From Succinivibrionaceae bacterium (GTDB lineage Bacteria; Pseudomonadota; Gammaproteobacteria; Enterobacterales; Succinivibrionaceae): 64,000 bases of DNA. The first letter of the stretch is position 1, and the number at the start of each line of letters is the position of its first letter. Below are positions 17,520 to 26,742 of the stretch, one piece after another. The DNA lies in the NCBI GenBank assembly GCA_016284235.1, contig JAEEOK010000059.1, positions 62,001-126,000 of the forward strand, given 5' to 3'. Under the pieces are notes generated by a model. The model made no database searches. It saw nothing but the letters and a program-made list of their open reading frames with translations, and had not been told where the DNA came from. A program made the position numbers and the translations under genes.

Positions 17520-18953
17520 TTACTTCTTCTTAACGGCCTGCTCGGACTGAACAAAGGCCCGATATCTTTTCAATATTGACGATACATACTGAACGGTCTC
17601 ACTCAGTCCCTTTTCAGAAACTATTTTCTCAACATTTCCAAACCATATATTGGGATCCAATCCTCTTCTTTCAGCAAGAGTTCGGTAGTACTTTATGCGA
17701 CCAGGTCCGGCATTATAGGAAGCCAGTGCAAAAGCCAGCTGATTTTGATTATCAAGATAGAAACTGTCACTAAGATAATTATCAATAATGTATTTCAAGT
17801 ATTTAGTAGCAGCTTTAACATTGCCGTCTATGGTGTGGAGCTCATCTGTTGATTCAACCAGAAAATTCTGAGCCATTGTAGGAGAAACCTGAAATAAACC
17901 AACCGGTCCTTTCTTGGATTTGGCATTAGGATTAAATGACGACTCCTGATAAGCCTGCGACATCAGCATTCTCCAGTCAAGTCCGTACTGCTCGCCGTAT
18001 TTTTTAAAGACACTCTTAAAACTCTGAAAATCCTCAAACTTCATTCCCATTGTAGCTAAACTCTGCTTTTTGGTGTGTGTCGCAGCAGAGTTGGCCAGAG
18101 GTCTGAAATAAGTAGCAATTAAAGCTTTACCTTCCTTTGTATTCTGGTTATACAGCGAAACAAACTTATTGATCACATTCAGAAGGTGATAATTAAAGTG
18201 TCTGACAGCCCAGTTCATAGAATTGTGACTGCTGATAGGAAACTCATCATGAATTCTTATACCGGGAAACACATACTCCCAGAGTTTTGCCTGTGCAGAA
18301 TTGACCACTGTTGCCGTAATTTCATTATTCTGTACCCGTTCAATAAGTTCGGCATCCTGCATCGATTCCTGTACAAGAACAATATTGACCGGAGCCCAGT
18401 TCATTGTACGGAAAGCAAGATTTAACGCACGAAGAGTTTCATACGTCTTAGACGATTTTCTGATATAAAGACTCTTACCGGAAATTTCCTTTATGCTGTT
18501 GATTCGGGGAGCATCTTTTTTTGTGACAATAAACTCCTGAAGTTCAGTAATAAAAGGATCGGTAAAGGCTACTTCATTCTTTAAGCGTTGCGTAGGAACA
18601 ATAAAACTGGCTGCTATGTCTCCGACACCCTTTTCAAGCATGGCAAATACCTGATCGGATCTCACAGGAATGTACTGAACATCTATCTTAGTACTCCGAT
18701 CTTTGAGATAAGTGTCATTGATATAAGTCTTAAGCTTTTTTCCCATTGCTACGGCAAATCCGTCCTCATGACCATCAACGAAGTAGTAGTTAACACCGTC
18801 GTAGACAACAAGAACACGGATCACACCTGTTTCCACCAATTTGTCAAAATCGTAGGTGTAGTAATCAGTCATTGAGGCAATGGCTAAAGACTCTGCAGGT
18901 AGAAAAAGAGAAAATCCAAGAAAAAAGCCTCGAATACAGGACAGAAATTTCAT
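17520..18953 (-). CDS. mltF: Membrane-bound lytic murein transglycosylase F
   Basis: 477 aa. A signal peptide (about 1-25) is followed by a periplasmic solute-binding-protein-like domain (about 40-270, family 3 SBP fold) and a C-terminal SLT lysozyme-like domain (about 305-460) with the catalytic Glu in YQESSFNP, then GPVGLFQVSP and the AFALASYNAGPGRI motif. This two-domain layout is specific to MltF (E. coli 518 aa), which cleaves peptidoglycan to 1,6-anhydro-muropeptides. No lipobox cysteine is evident at the expected place. Minus strand, 15 bp after the YfcZ-family gene. Confidence 0.92.
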   Translation of the reverse strand: MKFLSCIRGFFLGFSLFLPAESLAIASMTDYYTYDFDKLVETGVIRVLVVYDGVNYYFVDGHEDGFAVAMGKKLKTYINDTYLKDRSTKIDVQYIPVRSDQVFAMLEKGVGDIAASFIVPTQRLKNEVAFTDPFITELQEFIVTKKDAPRINSIKEISGKSLYIRKSSKTYETLRALNLAFRTMNWAPVNIVLVQESMQDAELIERVQNNEITATVVNSAQAKLWEYVFPGIRIHDEFPISSHNSMNWAVRHFNYHLLNVINKFVSLYNQNTKEGKALIATYFRPLANSAATHTKKQSLATMGMKFEDFQSFKSVFKKYGEQYGLDWRMLMSQAYQESSFNPNAKSKKGPVGLFQVSPTMAQNFLVESTDELHTIDGNVKAATKYLKYIIDNYLSDSFYLDNQNQLAFALASYNAGPGRIKYYRTLAERRGLDPNIWFGNVEKIVSEKGLSETVQYVSSILKRYRAFVQSEQAVKKK

Positions 18954-18968
18954 TTTATTGTTTGCAAA

Positions 18969-19310
18969 CTATCTCAGATTGCGCAAACGCAGTTCAAAAA
19001 TCATCTTTTCCGCAGTACATGTAAAAATAAATTTATACTTTCTTATTCTGCCACCATCTTCATCCGAATATTCAGCCTTGACCTCGCTACATATATCATG
19101 AGCCAGAGCTAATATTTTTTCATAAAGTTCAGATGCCGCCTGGGCATTATCAGAATTTACAGTACCGACAAACACATCATCCCCAGCCTTTATAACAGTT
19201 CCAATCTCGGCTGTAGCACCACACTCGGTACATTCAACATAACTGTCGCCGTTGCTGCCGATACAGCAAGATTTATTTTGTGCCTTATCCGGATCAAAGT
19301 TATCACTCAT
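18969..19310 (-). CDS. YfcZ/YiiS family (DUF406) protein
   Basis: 113 aa from the ATG at 19310, chosen because GGGG lies about eight bases upstream. A GTG at 19325 would add five residues. The C-terminal half contains the DUF406 signature (KFIFTCTAEKMIFELRLR), very close to E. coli YfcZ (FTFACEAEMLIFQLGLR). The family's function is not established. The N terminus carries an unusual set of cysteines (CC at about 15-16, CTEC at about 28-31) that could bind metal. It is immediately upstream of mltF in the same direction and may be co-transcribed with it. Confidence 0.8.
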   Translation of the reverse strand: MSDNFDPDKAQNKSCCIGSNGDSYVECTECGATAEIGTVIKAGDDVFVGTVNSDNAQAASELYEKILALAHDICSEVKAEYSDEDGGRIRKYKFIFTCTAEKMIFELRLRNLR

Positions 19311-19466
19311 ATCAAACCCCGCCACTCTAAATAATAATTAAGTAATGCATTAAAATAGCATAAAGCATCACCAATAAAGAACGGCATATTAGAAAAATGT
19401 GACTAAGAGTGCATTATTCATATTTAAAACCGAGAAAAAAACTAAAAAATCTCCACATAAAGTACA

Positions 19467-20279
19467 ATGCTCGCAATTTACAAAACAACCAATATCTTCC
19501 ATTTAGGCAATAAAATGCAAATTTTTTCTGATGAGGTATCTTTAGTTTTTCTTCATGGTTTTCTCGGCAGTTATCATGATTTTGATAAGGTTATCAAGGC
19601 TTTGCCCGTTGAACTTCAGTCCAGAAGCCATTCCATTTCTCTCCCTGGTCATCAAAATAATGAGCCGGCAAATTACTACGACAGCGTAAATTACATCAAA
19701 AGCAAGCTGAAGGAGTTAGGAATATCCGGAGATTATGTACTTTACGGTTACGCCACCGGCGGACGCATGGCTATTTTCTATTCCTTTCTGACTAAGGATC
19801 CGCACATCAAGGGACTTTTCATAGAAAGTGCATCCTTCGGAATAACGGATGAGGAAAGAAAAATCCGCGAAGGCAGGGATCTTATGTGGGCGTCGCAGTT
19901 TGCTCTCAAACCACCTGAAACAATACTCCGAAACTGGTATAACCAGCCAAGATTCAACGGAATGACTGAACAGCAGAAAGAAACGATTATAAAAAAACGG
20001 CGCCATCAAGATTTCAAAAAACTTGCGGTTCAATTTGATCTTACATCTGTTGCAAGAATGGAAAATTTCCGCGACAGACTAAATGAGCTTCCTTTTCCTG
20101 TCATCTACATATACGGTCAACTCGATGAAAAATTCAGAGAGGCAGCAGAAAGAGAAAACTCCTTTTCGAATTTCATTCCTTACCAGATACCTATGGCAAG
20201 CCACAACGTGCACTATTTTTTTCCTAACGAGGTAGCAAAAATAATATCAAGCTATGCAAATTCTGATTCTGCAACATAG
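19467..20279 (+). CDS. menH: MenH-like alpha/beta hydrolase with nucleophile Ser replaced by Ala
   Basis: 270 aa from the first ATG (an ATG at 19515 is an alternative giving 254 aa). It resembles SHCHC synthase MenH of menaquinone synthesis: oxyanion block FLHGFLGS, the RNWYNQPRF segment typical of MenH, Asp220 in YGQLDEKF and His246 in MASHNVHYFF. The nucleophile elbow, normally GYSxGGR, reads GYATGGR, so the catalytic serine is Ala96 (codon GCC, 19752-19754). MenH uses the Ser as general base, so activity should be strongly reduced or changed. The rest of the frame is intact, arguing against a random pseudogene. It precedes a menC-like gene by about 330 bp, with an IS remnant between them. 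Confidence 0.75.
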   Translation: MLAIYKTTNIFHLGNKMQIFSDEVSLVFLHGFLGSYHDFDKVIKALPVELQSRSHSISLPGHQNNEPANYYDSVNYIKSKLKELGISGDYVLYGYATGGRMAIFYSFLTKDPHIKGLFIESASFGITDEERKIREGRDLMWASQFALKPPETILRNWYNQPRFNGMTEQQKETIIKKRRHQDFKKLAVQFDLTSVARMENFRDRLNELPFPVIYIYGQLDEKFREAAERENSFSNFIPYQIPMASHNVHYFFPNEVAKIISSYANSDSAT

Positions 20280-20432
20280 CAGAATTTTCCTGATTTAAAT
20301 CAATGCTCCTGAATTTTTATCAGATCTTTTGTTTTATCAGTCAGGCAGACTGTGATCTGCCTGCAGCGGTTATGAAGGAAAAAGCATATAGGCATCAATA
20401 ATAACTGCCGGAAGCAGTATACTGAAAAACTA

Positions 20433-20476
20433 ATGAAGCAAGAATCTCCCGCCTTTACTTGCATTGGGCGTGTCAA
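20433..20476 (+). mobile_element. Degenerate IS200/IS605-family right end, second copy
   Basis: Plus strand. A frame starting MKQESPAF (20433 onward) matches the usual C-terminal tail of TnpB (KQESPxF). It runs through GAATCTCCCGCCTTTA (20442-20457, identical to 17292-17307) and ends with TGTCAA at 20471-20476. The terminal hairpin is damaged relative to the other copy. It lies in the 303-bp gap between the menH- and menC-like genes, in inverted orientation to the copy at 17274. No transposase gene remains. Confidence 0.6.
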
Positions 20477-20606
20477 ATTCTCAATTCTTTACAATAAAAT
20501 CTCAAAGACAATAAAAAACATGCCGATAAAAGTGTAAAATTGATACATCAATAATTAATCAAATCTTCTGCAGATGTTTTAAATGAGCAAATCAGGAGCT
20601 TTATCT

Positions 20607-21551
20607 ATGAAACTGGGTCTGTACCGATACGACTTACCACTAATCAAGGCACTTCCAAACTGTAATAACGCAACCATCAGATCTGGCCTCATAATCAGAC
20701 GATATGATGGCTGGGGAGAAATTTGCCCGCTACCATACCACTCTCTTGAAACTATTGAGGCAGCTCAGGACGAAGCCATAACCTATTTAAAAGCGCTCAA
20801 CTACAATGAAAAATATGAACCGAAACTGCCATCAGTGCAATTCGGTATTGATTGCATGAACGAGCATATAAGTTATGATATCAGTTTCTACTCAAAATTC
20901 AGCAAAACCTACAGAATACTTCTCGGTACTCCAAAGCAAATCATGTATGAGTGGTTTCAGATGCTGGGTGACTATCCTAAAGTTGCCAAACTGATAGTCG
21001 GTCAGTATTCATTAAAAGATGAACTCAGACTGATCAAGGAAATATGCAAAAAAGCACCCAACATAAAACTTATCCTGGATGCGTCCATGAAATGGTCGCG
21101 TGAAGAAGCATACACAATGATCAATCACCTTCCGAAAGACAATATTCTCTACATAGAGGACATGTGCGACAACCTTGAGGACATTAATGCTGTTGCCCAA
21201 AGCACGAACATACCAGTAGGCATAGATAAAATTCTTCACTACTATACCTTTGATCAATGGCGCAAACTGCCGAATCTGACAGTAGTAATAAAGCCATCGC
21301 TTGTAGGCGGATTCAGCAAAATTCATGAACTAGTAAAAATGTGTCACCCGCTGAACATAAAAACAGTTCTTGAAACAGCAATGGAATCTGAACTTGGAAA
21401 CTACAACCTTCAAATACTCGGACAGCGTAATAAAAACTTCACTGTATATGGAATAGACTGTGCACGCTACTTCAAATACAATCTTTTCAAACCGGGAACT
21501 GCTGAAATTGATCGTTCGCTGCTTACAGTCATATGGGAGATTGATGATTAA
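20607..21551 (+). CDS. menC: MenC-like o-succinylbenzoate synthase homologue lacking one catalytic Lys
   Basis: 314 aa from the ATG at 20607, which has AGGAGC eight bases upstream (an ATG at 20583 would add eight residues). Enolase-superfamily protein aligned along its length with E. coli MenC (320 aa): WGEICPLP, VAKLIVG, LILDAS, IED, GID and VVIKPSLVG blocks. Metal ligands Asp158, Glu184, Asp207 and catalytic Lys229 are kept. In the KxK motif the second lysine (E. coli Lys133) is Ile130 (codon ATA, 20994-20996), with flanking spacing unchanged. It may be inactive or repurposed. menB, menD, menE and menF are not in the window. Confidence 0.75.
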   Translation: MKLGLYRYDLPLIKALPNCNNATIRSGLIIRRYDGWGEICPLPYHSLETIEAAQDEAITYLKALNYNEKYEPKLPSVQFGIDCMNEHISYDISFYSKFSKTYRILLGTPKQIMYEWFQMLGDYPKVAKLIVGQYSLKDELRLIKEICKKAPNIKLILDASMKWSREEAYTMINHLPKDNILYIEDMCDNLEDINAVAQSTNIPVGIDKILHYYTFDQWRKLPNLTVVIKPSLVGGFSKIHELVKMCHPLNIKTVLETAMESELGNYNLQILGQRNKNFTVYGIDCARYFKYNLFKPGTAEIDRSLLTVIWEIDD

Positions 21552-22039
21552 AAAAAAGCCGAATACTTTACTCCCGTTAAAATGAAAATTCGTTAACCTT
21601 CGAAACCGCCGCTGTTTATAAAGTTGACAAGGATCAACGGCAGAAACAAACAGATCGGGAAAGTCATGTACAGTCCGCAATAGTCTTCGCCTCTTTATTC
21701 CACGTCTAAAAAAATGTGTTTTAACATGCACATAGGTTATAATAGCAGTGCTCTTTAGGAAGAGTAGTTTAGCGGAGTTCTCAAAATTGTAATCCTCCGC
21801 GAAACTGCTCCCATATTACAAACTAATGGCAGATTACAGGAATGCTCAGAAACTGTAAGTAACAGATAATTGCAAGGTTAGTATCATAGAAATTTCATTT
21901 GTGAGTTTACATCCTGGGTTAATAAAAAAATGAAACACACCGACTGACAAGACTCTCCGTCCTCAGCATACTGTTTTCAGGTTCTATGACTACGCACCAA
22001 CACAGATAGAAAATACATTTCAAATACAGCAGGTAAAAA
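21552..22039 (+). promoter_or_regulatory. Region before rnb with a consensus -10 and long stem-loop
   Basis: 488 bp without a gene. A perfect TATAAT (21738-21743) is followed 18 bp later by a 16-bp stem (21762-21777 pairing with 21795-21810, one mismatch and one G-U) closing a 17-base loop. No U-run follows, so it is not an intrinsic terminator. It could be the 5' leader of rnb, whose start is 230 bp further on, or a separate small RNA. The -35 box is poor. Confidence 0.4.
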
Positions 22040-24058
22040 ATGTTAGATTCAGCATCACTCGCTGCTCTTCAGCAATTAAAAGACAAAATGAATGCCGGAA
22101 AACCAAATAAAAACGGCAATAAGCAGACTCAGAACGAACAAAAAGATATTTTTGAAACGAGAGACGGAACTGTAAGATCTACAGAAAAAAGTTACGGTTT
22201 TTTAGAAACAAACAGCGGTGACTCATTTTTCATTCCACCTGCGGAAATGAAAAAAGTATTTCACGGTGACAGGATCACAGCTAAAATCGTAACAGACAAG
22301 CAGGGAAGAAAGCACGCGGTTCCATATAGGCTCATTAACCCATTCATAACATCAATTCCTGGCAGAATCTACCTTAATACCAAGGATAATAATTACTACG
22401 TTAACGTCGACAGCCCTGGATATAGAGAAAAGATTTTCACCAAAGTACCTAATACAATAAGGCAAATTGAACCAAAAGACGGTGACTGGGTGATTGTCGA
22501 ACTCGGAGACCATCCACTGATCAAGCAGGGGAAGCAGGCAAGTCTCATGGTCAAGGAATTTATTGCCAGGAAAGATGATGCTAAAGTTCCATGGCTTGTT
22601 TCACTAAGAAAGTATAATCTTCCGGTGAAATGTCCGCCTGATCCTCAGTCCTTGGAAATAATAGACGGATTTGAGAGATCCGATTTGACAAATATTCCGT
22701 TTGTCACTATCGACAGTCCGTCCACCAGGGATATGGATGACGCTATCAGTATTGAAGATCACGGTGATTACTGGGATTTGTGGATAGCCATTGCAGATCC
22801 TACGGCGTACATAAGAACACAATCCGATATGGACAAGGAAGCTGCCGAGCGGGCTTTTACCTGCTATCTTCCAGGATACAACATACCGATAATTCCTCAC
22901 ATTATGAGCGAAGGTGTCTGCTCGCTGATGCCTAACGAGAAACGCCCCGCCCTTGTTGCCAGAATCAGCGTCAACAAAGACGGCTCTTTAAGAGGCAGTG
23001 ATCCGTGCTCCTTCTGTCTGGCAACTGTCAAATCACATGCCCGCCTTGCATACGATGACGTTTCTGATCTTCTGGAGGAAGGTTCAAGTGAAAATCTAAA
23101 ACCAGACGAAGTGATAGCAGTTGAACTGCAGATGTTCAGCGAATTTGCCAAAACCAGAGCAATCTTCAGATCGCAAACAACTGTACTTTTCAAAGACAAG
23201 CCGGATTACGAAATTGATCTCGACGAGCAGGGAAAACCTATAGGGATCACTGTCGAATACCGCAGAACTGCAAATAAAATCGTGGAAGAATGCATGATCA
23301 TAGCTAATGAGTGTGCAGGAAACTTCCTTGCAAAAAAAATAGGCACTGGCGTTTTTAACAAGCATACAGGATTTGATCATGACAAACTGGATACAATAAT
23401 TAAAATTCTCGGAATGAACAACATCACTGATGTTACAAAGGAAGAGCTTGAAACCATGGATGGATACTTCCACGTCCGCACCATCTGCGAACAGCAGCCT
23501 ACAGGTTATCTTGACATGAGACTGAGAAAATTTCAGATCCCTGCAGAAATTGTAAACACACCTTCGGAGCACTTCGGACTAGGTCTGCACAGCTATGCAA
23601 CATGGACGTCTCCTATCAGAAAATACGGAGATATGATCAACCACCGACTCATAAAATCAATAATTACAGGAACGGAACCAACAGCAGAAATAACTGATTC
23701 GGTACTCTCTAAACTGAATACAGTTAAAAGAATCAACCGCTATGCTGAACGTGATGTCAACGACTGGCTCTATATAGATATAGTTGAACCTTCCTGTAAT
23801 ATAACAACATACGAGGCAGAAATTAACGATATATCCCGTGGCGGCATTAAGGCTCAAATTACAGAACACGGAGCCAACATTTTCATTCCTTTCTCTGTAA
23901 TTAATCCTGACAAAATTCCGGAAATTGCAGCCAACAATGAAGAAGGCAGAATCTACGATCACGGCAAAGTAAAATACGAACTTGCCATGAAAATAAATGT
24001 TCGCATCACAAATGTAGATAGGGTCAACAGAAATATCATTGCTGAAATAATCGAATAG
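22040..24058 (+). CDS. rnb: Exoribonuclease II
   Basis: 672 aa. An N-terminal Q/K/N-rich extension (about 15-40) precedes two cold-shock domains (KSYGFLETNSGDSFFIPP...), the RNB catalytic domain with DSPSTRDMDD (the Mg2+-binding Asp cluster) and a C-terminal S1 domain. Blocks such as YATWTSPIRKYGDMINHRL match E. coli RNase II (644 aa) rather than RNase R. It degrades single-stranded RNA 3' to 5'. The gene stands alone and ends at a strong terminator. A second RNB enzyme is encoded at 60405. Confidence 0.95.
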   Translation: MLDSASLAALQQLKDKMNAGKPNKNGNKQTQNEQKDIFETRDGTVRSTEKSYGFLETNSGDSFFIPPAEMKKVFHGDRITAKIVTDKQGRKHAVPYRLINPFITSIPGRIYLNTKDNNYYVNVDSPGYREKIFTKVPNTIRQIEPKDGDWVIVELGDHPLIKQGKQASLMVKEFIARKDDAKVPWLVSLRKYNLPVKCPPDPQSLEIIDGFERSDLTNIPFVTIDSPSTRDMDDAISIEDHGDYWDLWIAIADPTAYIRTQSDMDKEAAERAFTCYLPGYNIPIIPHIMSEGVCSLMPNEKRPALVARISVNKDGSLRGSDPCSFCLATVKSHARLAYDDVSDLLEEGSSENLKPDEVIAVELQMFSEFAKTRAIFRSQTTVLFKDKPDYEIDLDEQGKPIGITVEYRRTANKIVEECMIIANECAGNFLAKKIGTGVFNKHTGFDHDKLDTIIKILGMNNITDVTKEELETMDGYFHVRTICEQQPTGYLDMRLRKFQIPAEIVNTPSEHFGLGLHSYATWTSPIRKYGDMINHRLIKSIITGTEPTAEITDSVLSKLNTVKRINRYAERDVNDWLYIDIVEPSCNITTYEAEINDISRGGIKAQITEHGANIFIPFSVINPDKIPEIAANNEEGRIYDHGKVKYELAMKINVRITNVDRVNRNIIAEIIE

Positions 24059-24080
24059 CTTGATAAAAACCTTTACGCAT

Positions 24081-24114
24081 AAAAAAAGGAAGATTAGAAA
24101 ATCTTCCTTTTTTT
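24081..24114. terminator. Bidirectional Rho-independent terminator after rnb
   Basis: 8-bp stem GGAAGATT (24088-24095) with AATCTTCC (24100-24107), flanked by seven A and seven T, so it can also pair as a longer A/T stem. It lies 23 bp after the rnb stop and could stop transcription from both sides. Confidence 0.9.
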
Positions 24115-24117
24115 ATT

Positions 24118-24404
24118 GTATCCAAATTGCACTTTCCATGAGAAGAATATTTCCGTCACCAAACAGCAAAGTTCCGTAAGAACCAGCAATTCACATCAGC
24201 AAAATTTGAAGTAAAGGTACTAATGTCAGAGCAAAACATCCGCTACACCTGGGCATGAAGAACAATTCGAATCAAAAGACTGCACACCTTTGTGTTCAGA
24301 TAACAGCGTTACCGCATAATACCGAAGATACAAAGGAATAACACGGGCAGGGCTTTAAAAACCGCTGCCCAGAAATATACATTAAGCAGATTAACCGGCT
24401 GTTT
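24118..24404. other. Convergent intergenic region rnb/prlC
   Basis: No gene seen. A G+C-rich imperfect hairpin at about 24347-24373 (GGGCAG with CTGCCC) lies 32 bp after the prlC stop and may help end prlC transcription on the minus strand. Confidence 0.4.
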
Positions 24405-26468
24405 TTAACCGACAATACCCTTGTGCCTCAGCAGTGCATCAATCCTCGGTTCTCTTCCGCGGAAGTTTTTAAACTGTTCCATAGAAGGAATCGAACCACC
24501 GATTTCAAGAATCTTATGCAAAAAATCCAAACCAGTTTCACGATTGAAAATTCCCTCTTCCTCAAACCGGCTAAAAGCATCGGAAGAAAGAAGCTCGGCC
24601 CAAAGGTAGCTGTAATAGCCGGCCGCATAGCCTCCAGAGAAAATATGCAGGAACGAATCTTCAAATCTGTTAAATTCAGGAATTTTATCCACGCATACCA
24701 GATCTCTCACTTCATCTATAACTTTTCTGACTCTGTCTCCAAGAACTGGATCATATTCAAGATGCAATCTGAAATCAGACAATGCGAACATAAGCTGTCT
24801 TAAAATAAACAGAGCCGAATGATAATTCTTAGAATCAAGAAGAAGTTTCAGTTTATCTTCCGGAAGAGACTCTCCCGTCTCCACATTTGAAGAAATAAAT
24901 TTCAGAGCTTCCGACTGCCAGCACCAGTTTTCCATAAACTGACTTGGAAGTTCAACAGCATCCCACGCAACTCCGTTTATACCGGAAACTCCATGAACAT
25001 CAACAGTTGTGAGCAGGAGATTCAAAGTGTGACCGAACTCATGAAAAATAGTAGTCACATCATCATGTGTCAGAAGAGAAGGTTTACCGTCAATTGGCGG
25101 ATTGAAATTACAAACAACATAGGCCACGGGATGACGAACTTTCCCATCCGGCATAATCATACGATCAACGGCATCATCCATCCATGCTCCTGATCGCTTG
25201 CTTGTTCTGGCATACGGATCTAGATAAAAGCTTCCTCTGAAGGAGTTTTCAGCATCAAACACATCATAAAATGTAACATCCTTGTGATAAAGCTCTACAG
25301 CACCTTCATGCGGACGAACAGTAATCCCGAACAAACGGTTGCAGGTTTCAAAAAGTCCTTCAAGTACCTTATTCAAAGGAAAATAAACCCTCAGTTCCTC
25401 TGAGGAAAAATTATAAAGATGAAGCTTATACTTTTCCGAATAATAAGTTCGATCCCATGCTTTAAGTTCACTGCACCCGTAATTTTGTTCAGCGAACTTT
25501 CTTAGTTCTCTGTCCTCCTCTTCACCCTGCTTTCTTGCTCTATTTGCTAAATCCAAGAGAAAATCCATAACCTGCTTCGGACTTTCAGCCATTTTCTCGG
25601 CAAGGGAATACTCCGGATAATTGTCAAAACCAAGAAGTTTTGCCAGACGATAGCGTAAATCAAGAATTTCCCTAAGTACGGGACCGTTGTCCCATTTACC
25701 TGCATCAGGCCCCTGATCCGATGCTCTTGTTACATAGGCCTCATAACAAATTCTACGAAGTTCAGATGAATCAGCATATTGCATGACAGGAAGATATGAC
25801 GGGAAATCCAACGTGAACACCCACCCGTCAAGCTGGCGCTGTTTTGCATTTTCCTTGGCGAGAGCAAGAGCCGACTGCGGTAAACCCGACAACTCCTTTT
25901 CATCAGTAACCTGATAAAACCAGCCATTCACTGCGTCAAGAACATTATTGCTGAAAATGGAACTGAGTTCCGACAGCCGCGTAACGAGTTTAAGATATTC
26001 AGCCTGATCCTTTTCACTGAGAGCAATACCTGCAAGTCTGAAATCTCTCATAGTATTTTCAACATCCTGCTTCTGTGCACGCGTAAGCTTTTCATACGCA
26101 GGATTACTCATCATTTTTTTATAAGCTTCGTAAAGTCTTTTATTCTGACCGACATAAGCTCCGTACTCTGACAGTGCCGGCAAACATTCATCATGTGCCG
26201 CACGCATCTGCTCTGTATTCATTACACTGTTCAAATGACTTACCGGTGACCATGCAAGATTCAAACGATCATCTGCCAAATCCAGTGGTCTCACAAGGTT
26301 TTCATATGTGTACTCACCGCTCTTTTCGACCCTGTCCAGAGTCTCTTCTATGCATTTTTTACTTTGCTCTATCAGAGTCAAAACAGCATCCTTGACATCC
26401 TCAGGCCTTATTTTTGAAAATTCAGGCAACCCGTTAATTTCTAACAAATAATTATTATTCAAACTCAT
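24405..26468 (-). CDS. prlC: Oligopeptidase A (M3 metallopeptidase)
   Basis: 687 aa from the ATG at 26468 (GAGGTG seven bases upstream; the frame could extend six codons further). Cytosolic zinc metallopeptidase of the M3A thimet family, which degrades signal peptides and other short peptides. The zinc motif is HEFGH in TTIFHEFGHTLNLL. The third ligand Glu lies in the following VELPSQFMENW segment. The whole length matches E. coli PrlC (680 aa). Stands alone; E. coli has yhiQ/rsmJ after it, which is not seen here. Confidence 0.95.
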   Translation of the reverse strand: MSLNNNYLLEINGLPEFSKIRPEDVKDAVLTLIEQSKKCIEETLDRVEKSGEYTYENLVRPLDLADDRLNLAWSPVSHLNSVMNTEQMRAAHDECLPALSEYGAYVGQNKRLYEAYKKMMSNPAYEKLTRAQKQDVENTMRDFRLAGIALSEKDQAEYLKLVTRLSELSSIFSNNVLDAVNGWFYQVTDEKELSGLPQSALALAKENAKQRQLDGWVFTLDFPSYLPVMQYADSSELRRICYEAYVTRASDQGPDAGKWDNGPVLREILDLRYRLAKLLGFDNYPEYSLAEKMAESPKQVMDFLLDLANRARKQGEEEDRELRKFAEQNYGCSELKAWDRTYYSEKYKLHLYNFSSEELRVYFPLNKVLEGLFETCNRLFGITVRPHEGAVELYHKDVTFYDVFDAENSFRGSFYLDPYARTSKRSGAWMDDAVDRMIMPDGKVRHPVAYVVCNFNPPIDGKPSLLTHDDVTTIFHEFGHTLNLLLTTVDVHGVSGINGVAWDAVELPSQFMENWCWQSEALKFISSNVETGESLPEDKLKLLLDSKNYHSALFILRQLMFALSDFRLHLEYDPVLGDRVRKVIDEVRDLVCVDKIPEFNRFEDSFLHIFSGGYAAGYYSYLWAELLSSDAFSRFEEEGIFNRETGLDFLHKILEIGGSIPSMEQFKNFRGREPRIDALLRHKGIVG

Positions 26469-26742
26469 CAAACACCTCAATAACAAGCCTCTGATCAGAC
26501 CTGTACATACATTACTCTATTCACTTAAACCCATCGAATGTTACGAACAAAGACTAGATATGATTATTTTCGCTCTCCAACGGAAATCCGGTAAGGTCGG
26601 ATAAAGGTATTTATACCGCACGCCAGCAATAACTCAAGCTTACAGTTCAAAAATAGCAGATTATTTGAACTGATCATAAGAATTCAATCTTTACATTTAA
26701 TAAAATCAGACTGAGTATGCAAAGAAAAACTAAGAGAATTGT

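Noticed and set aside
21330..21731. 133-codon minus-strand frame overlapping the end of menC
   Set aside because: Antisense to menC over most of its length and rich in Phe/Cys/Arg as expected for a shadow frame.
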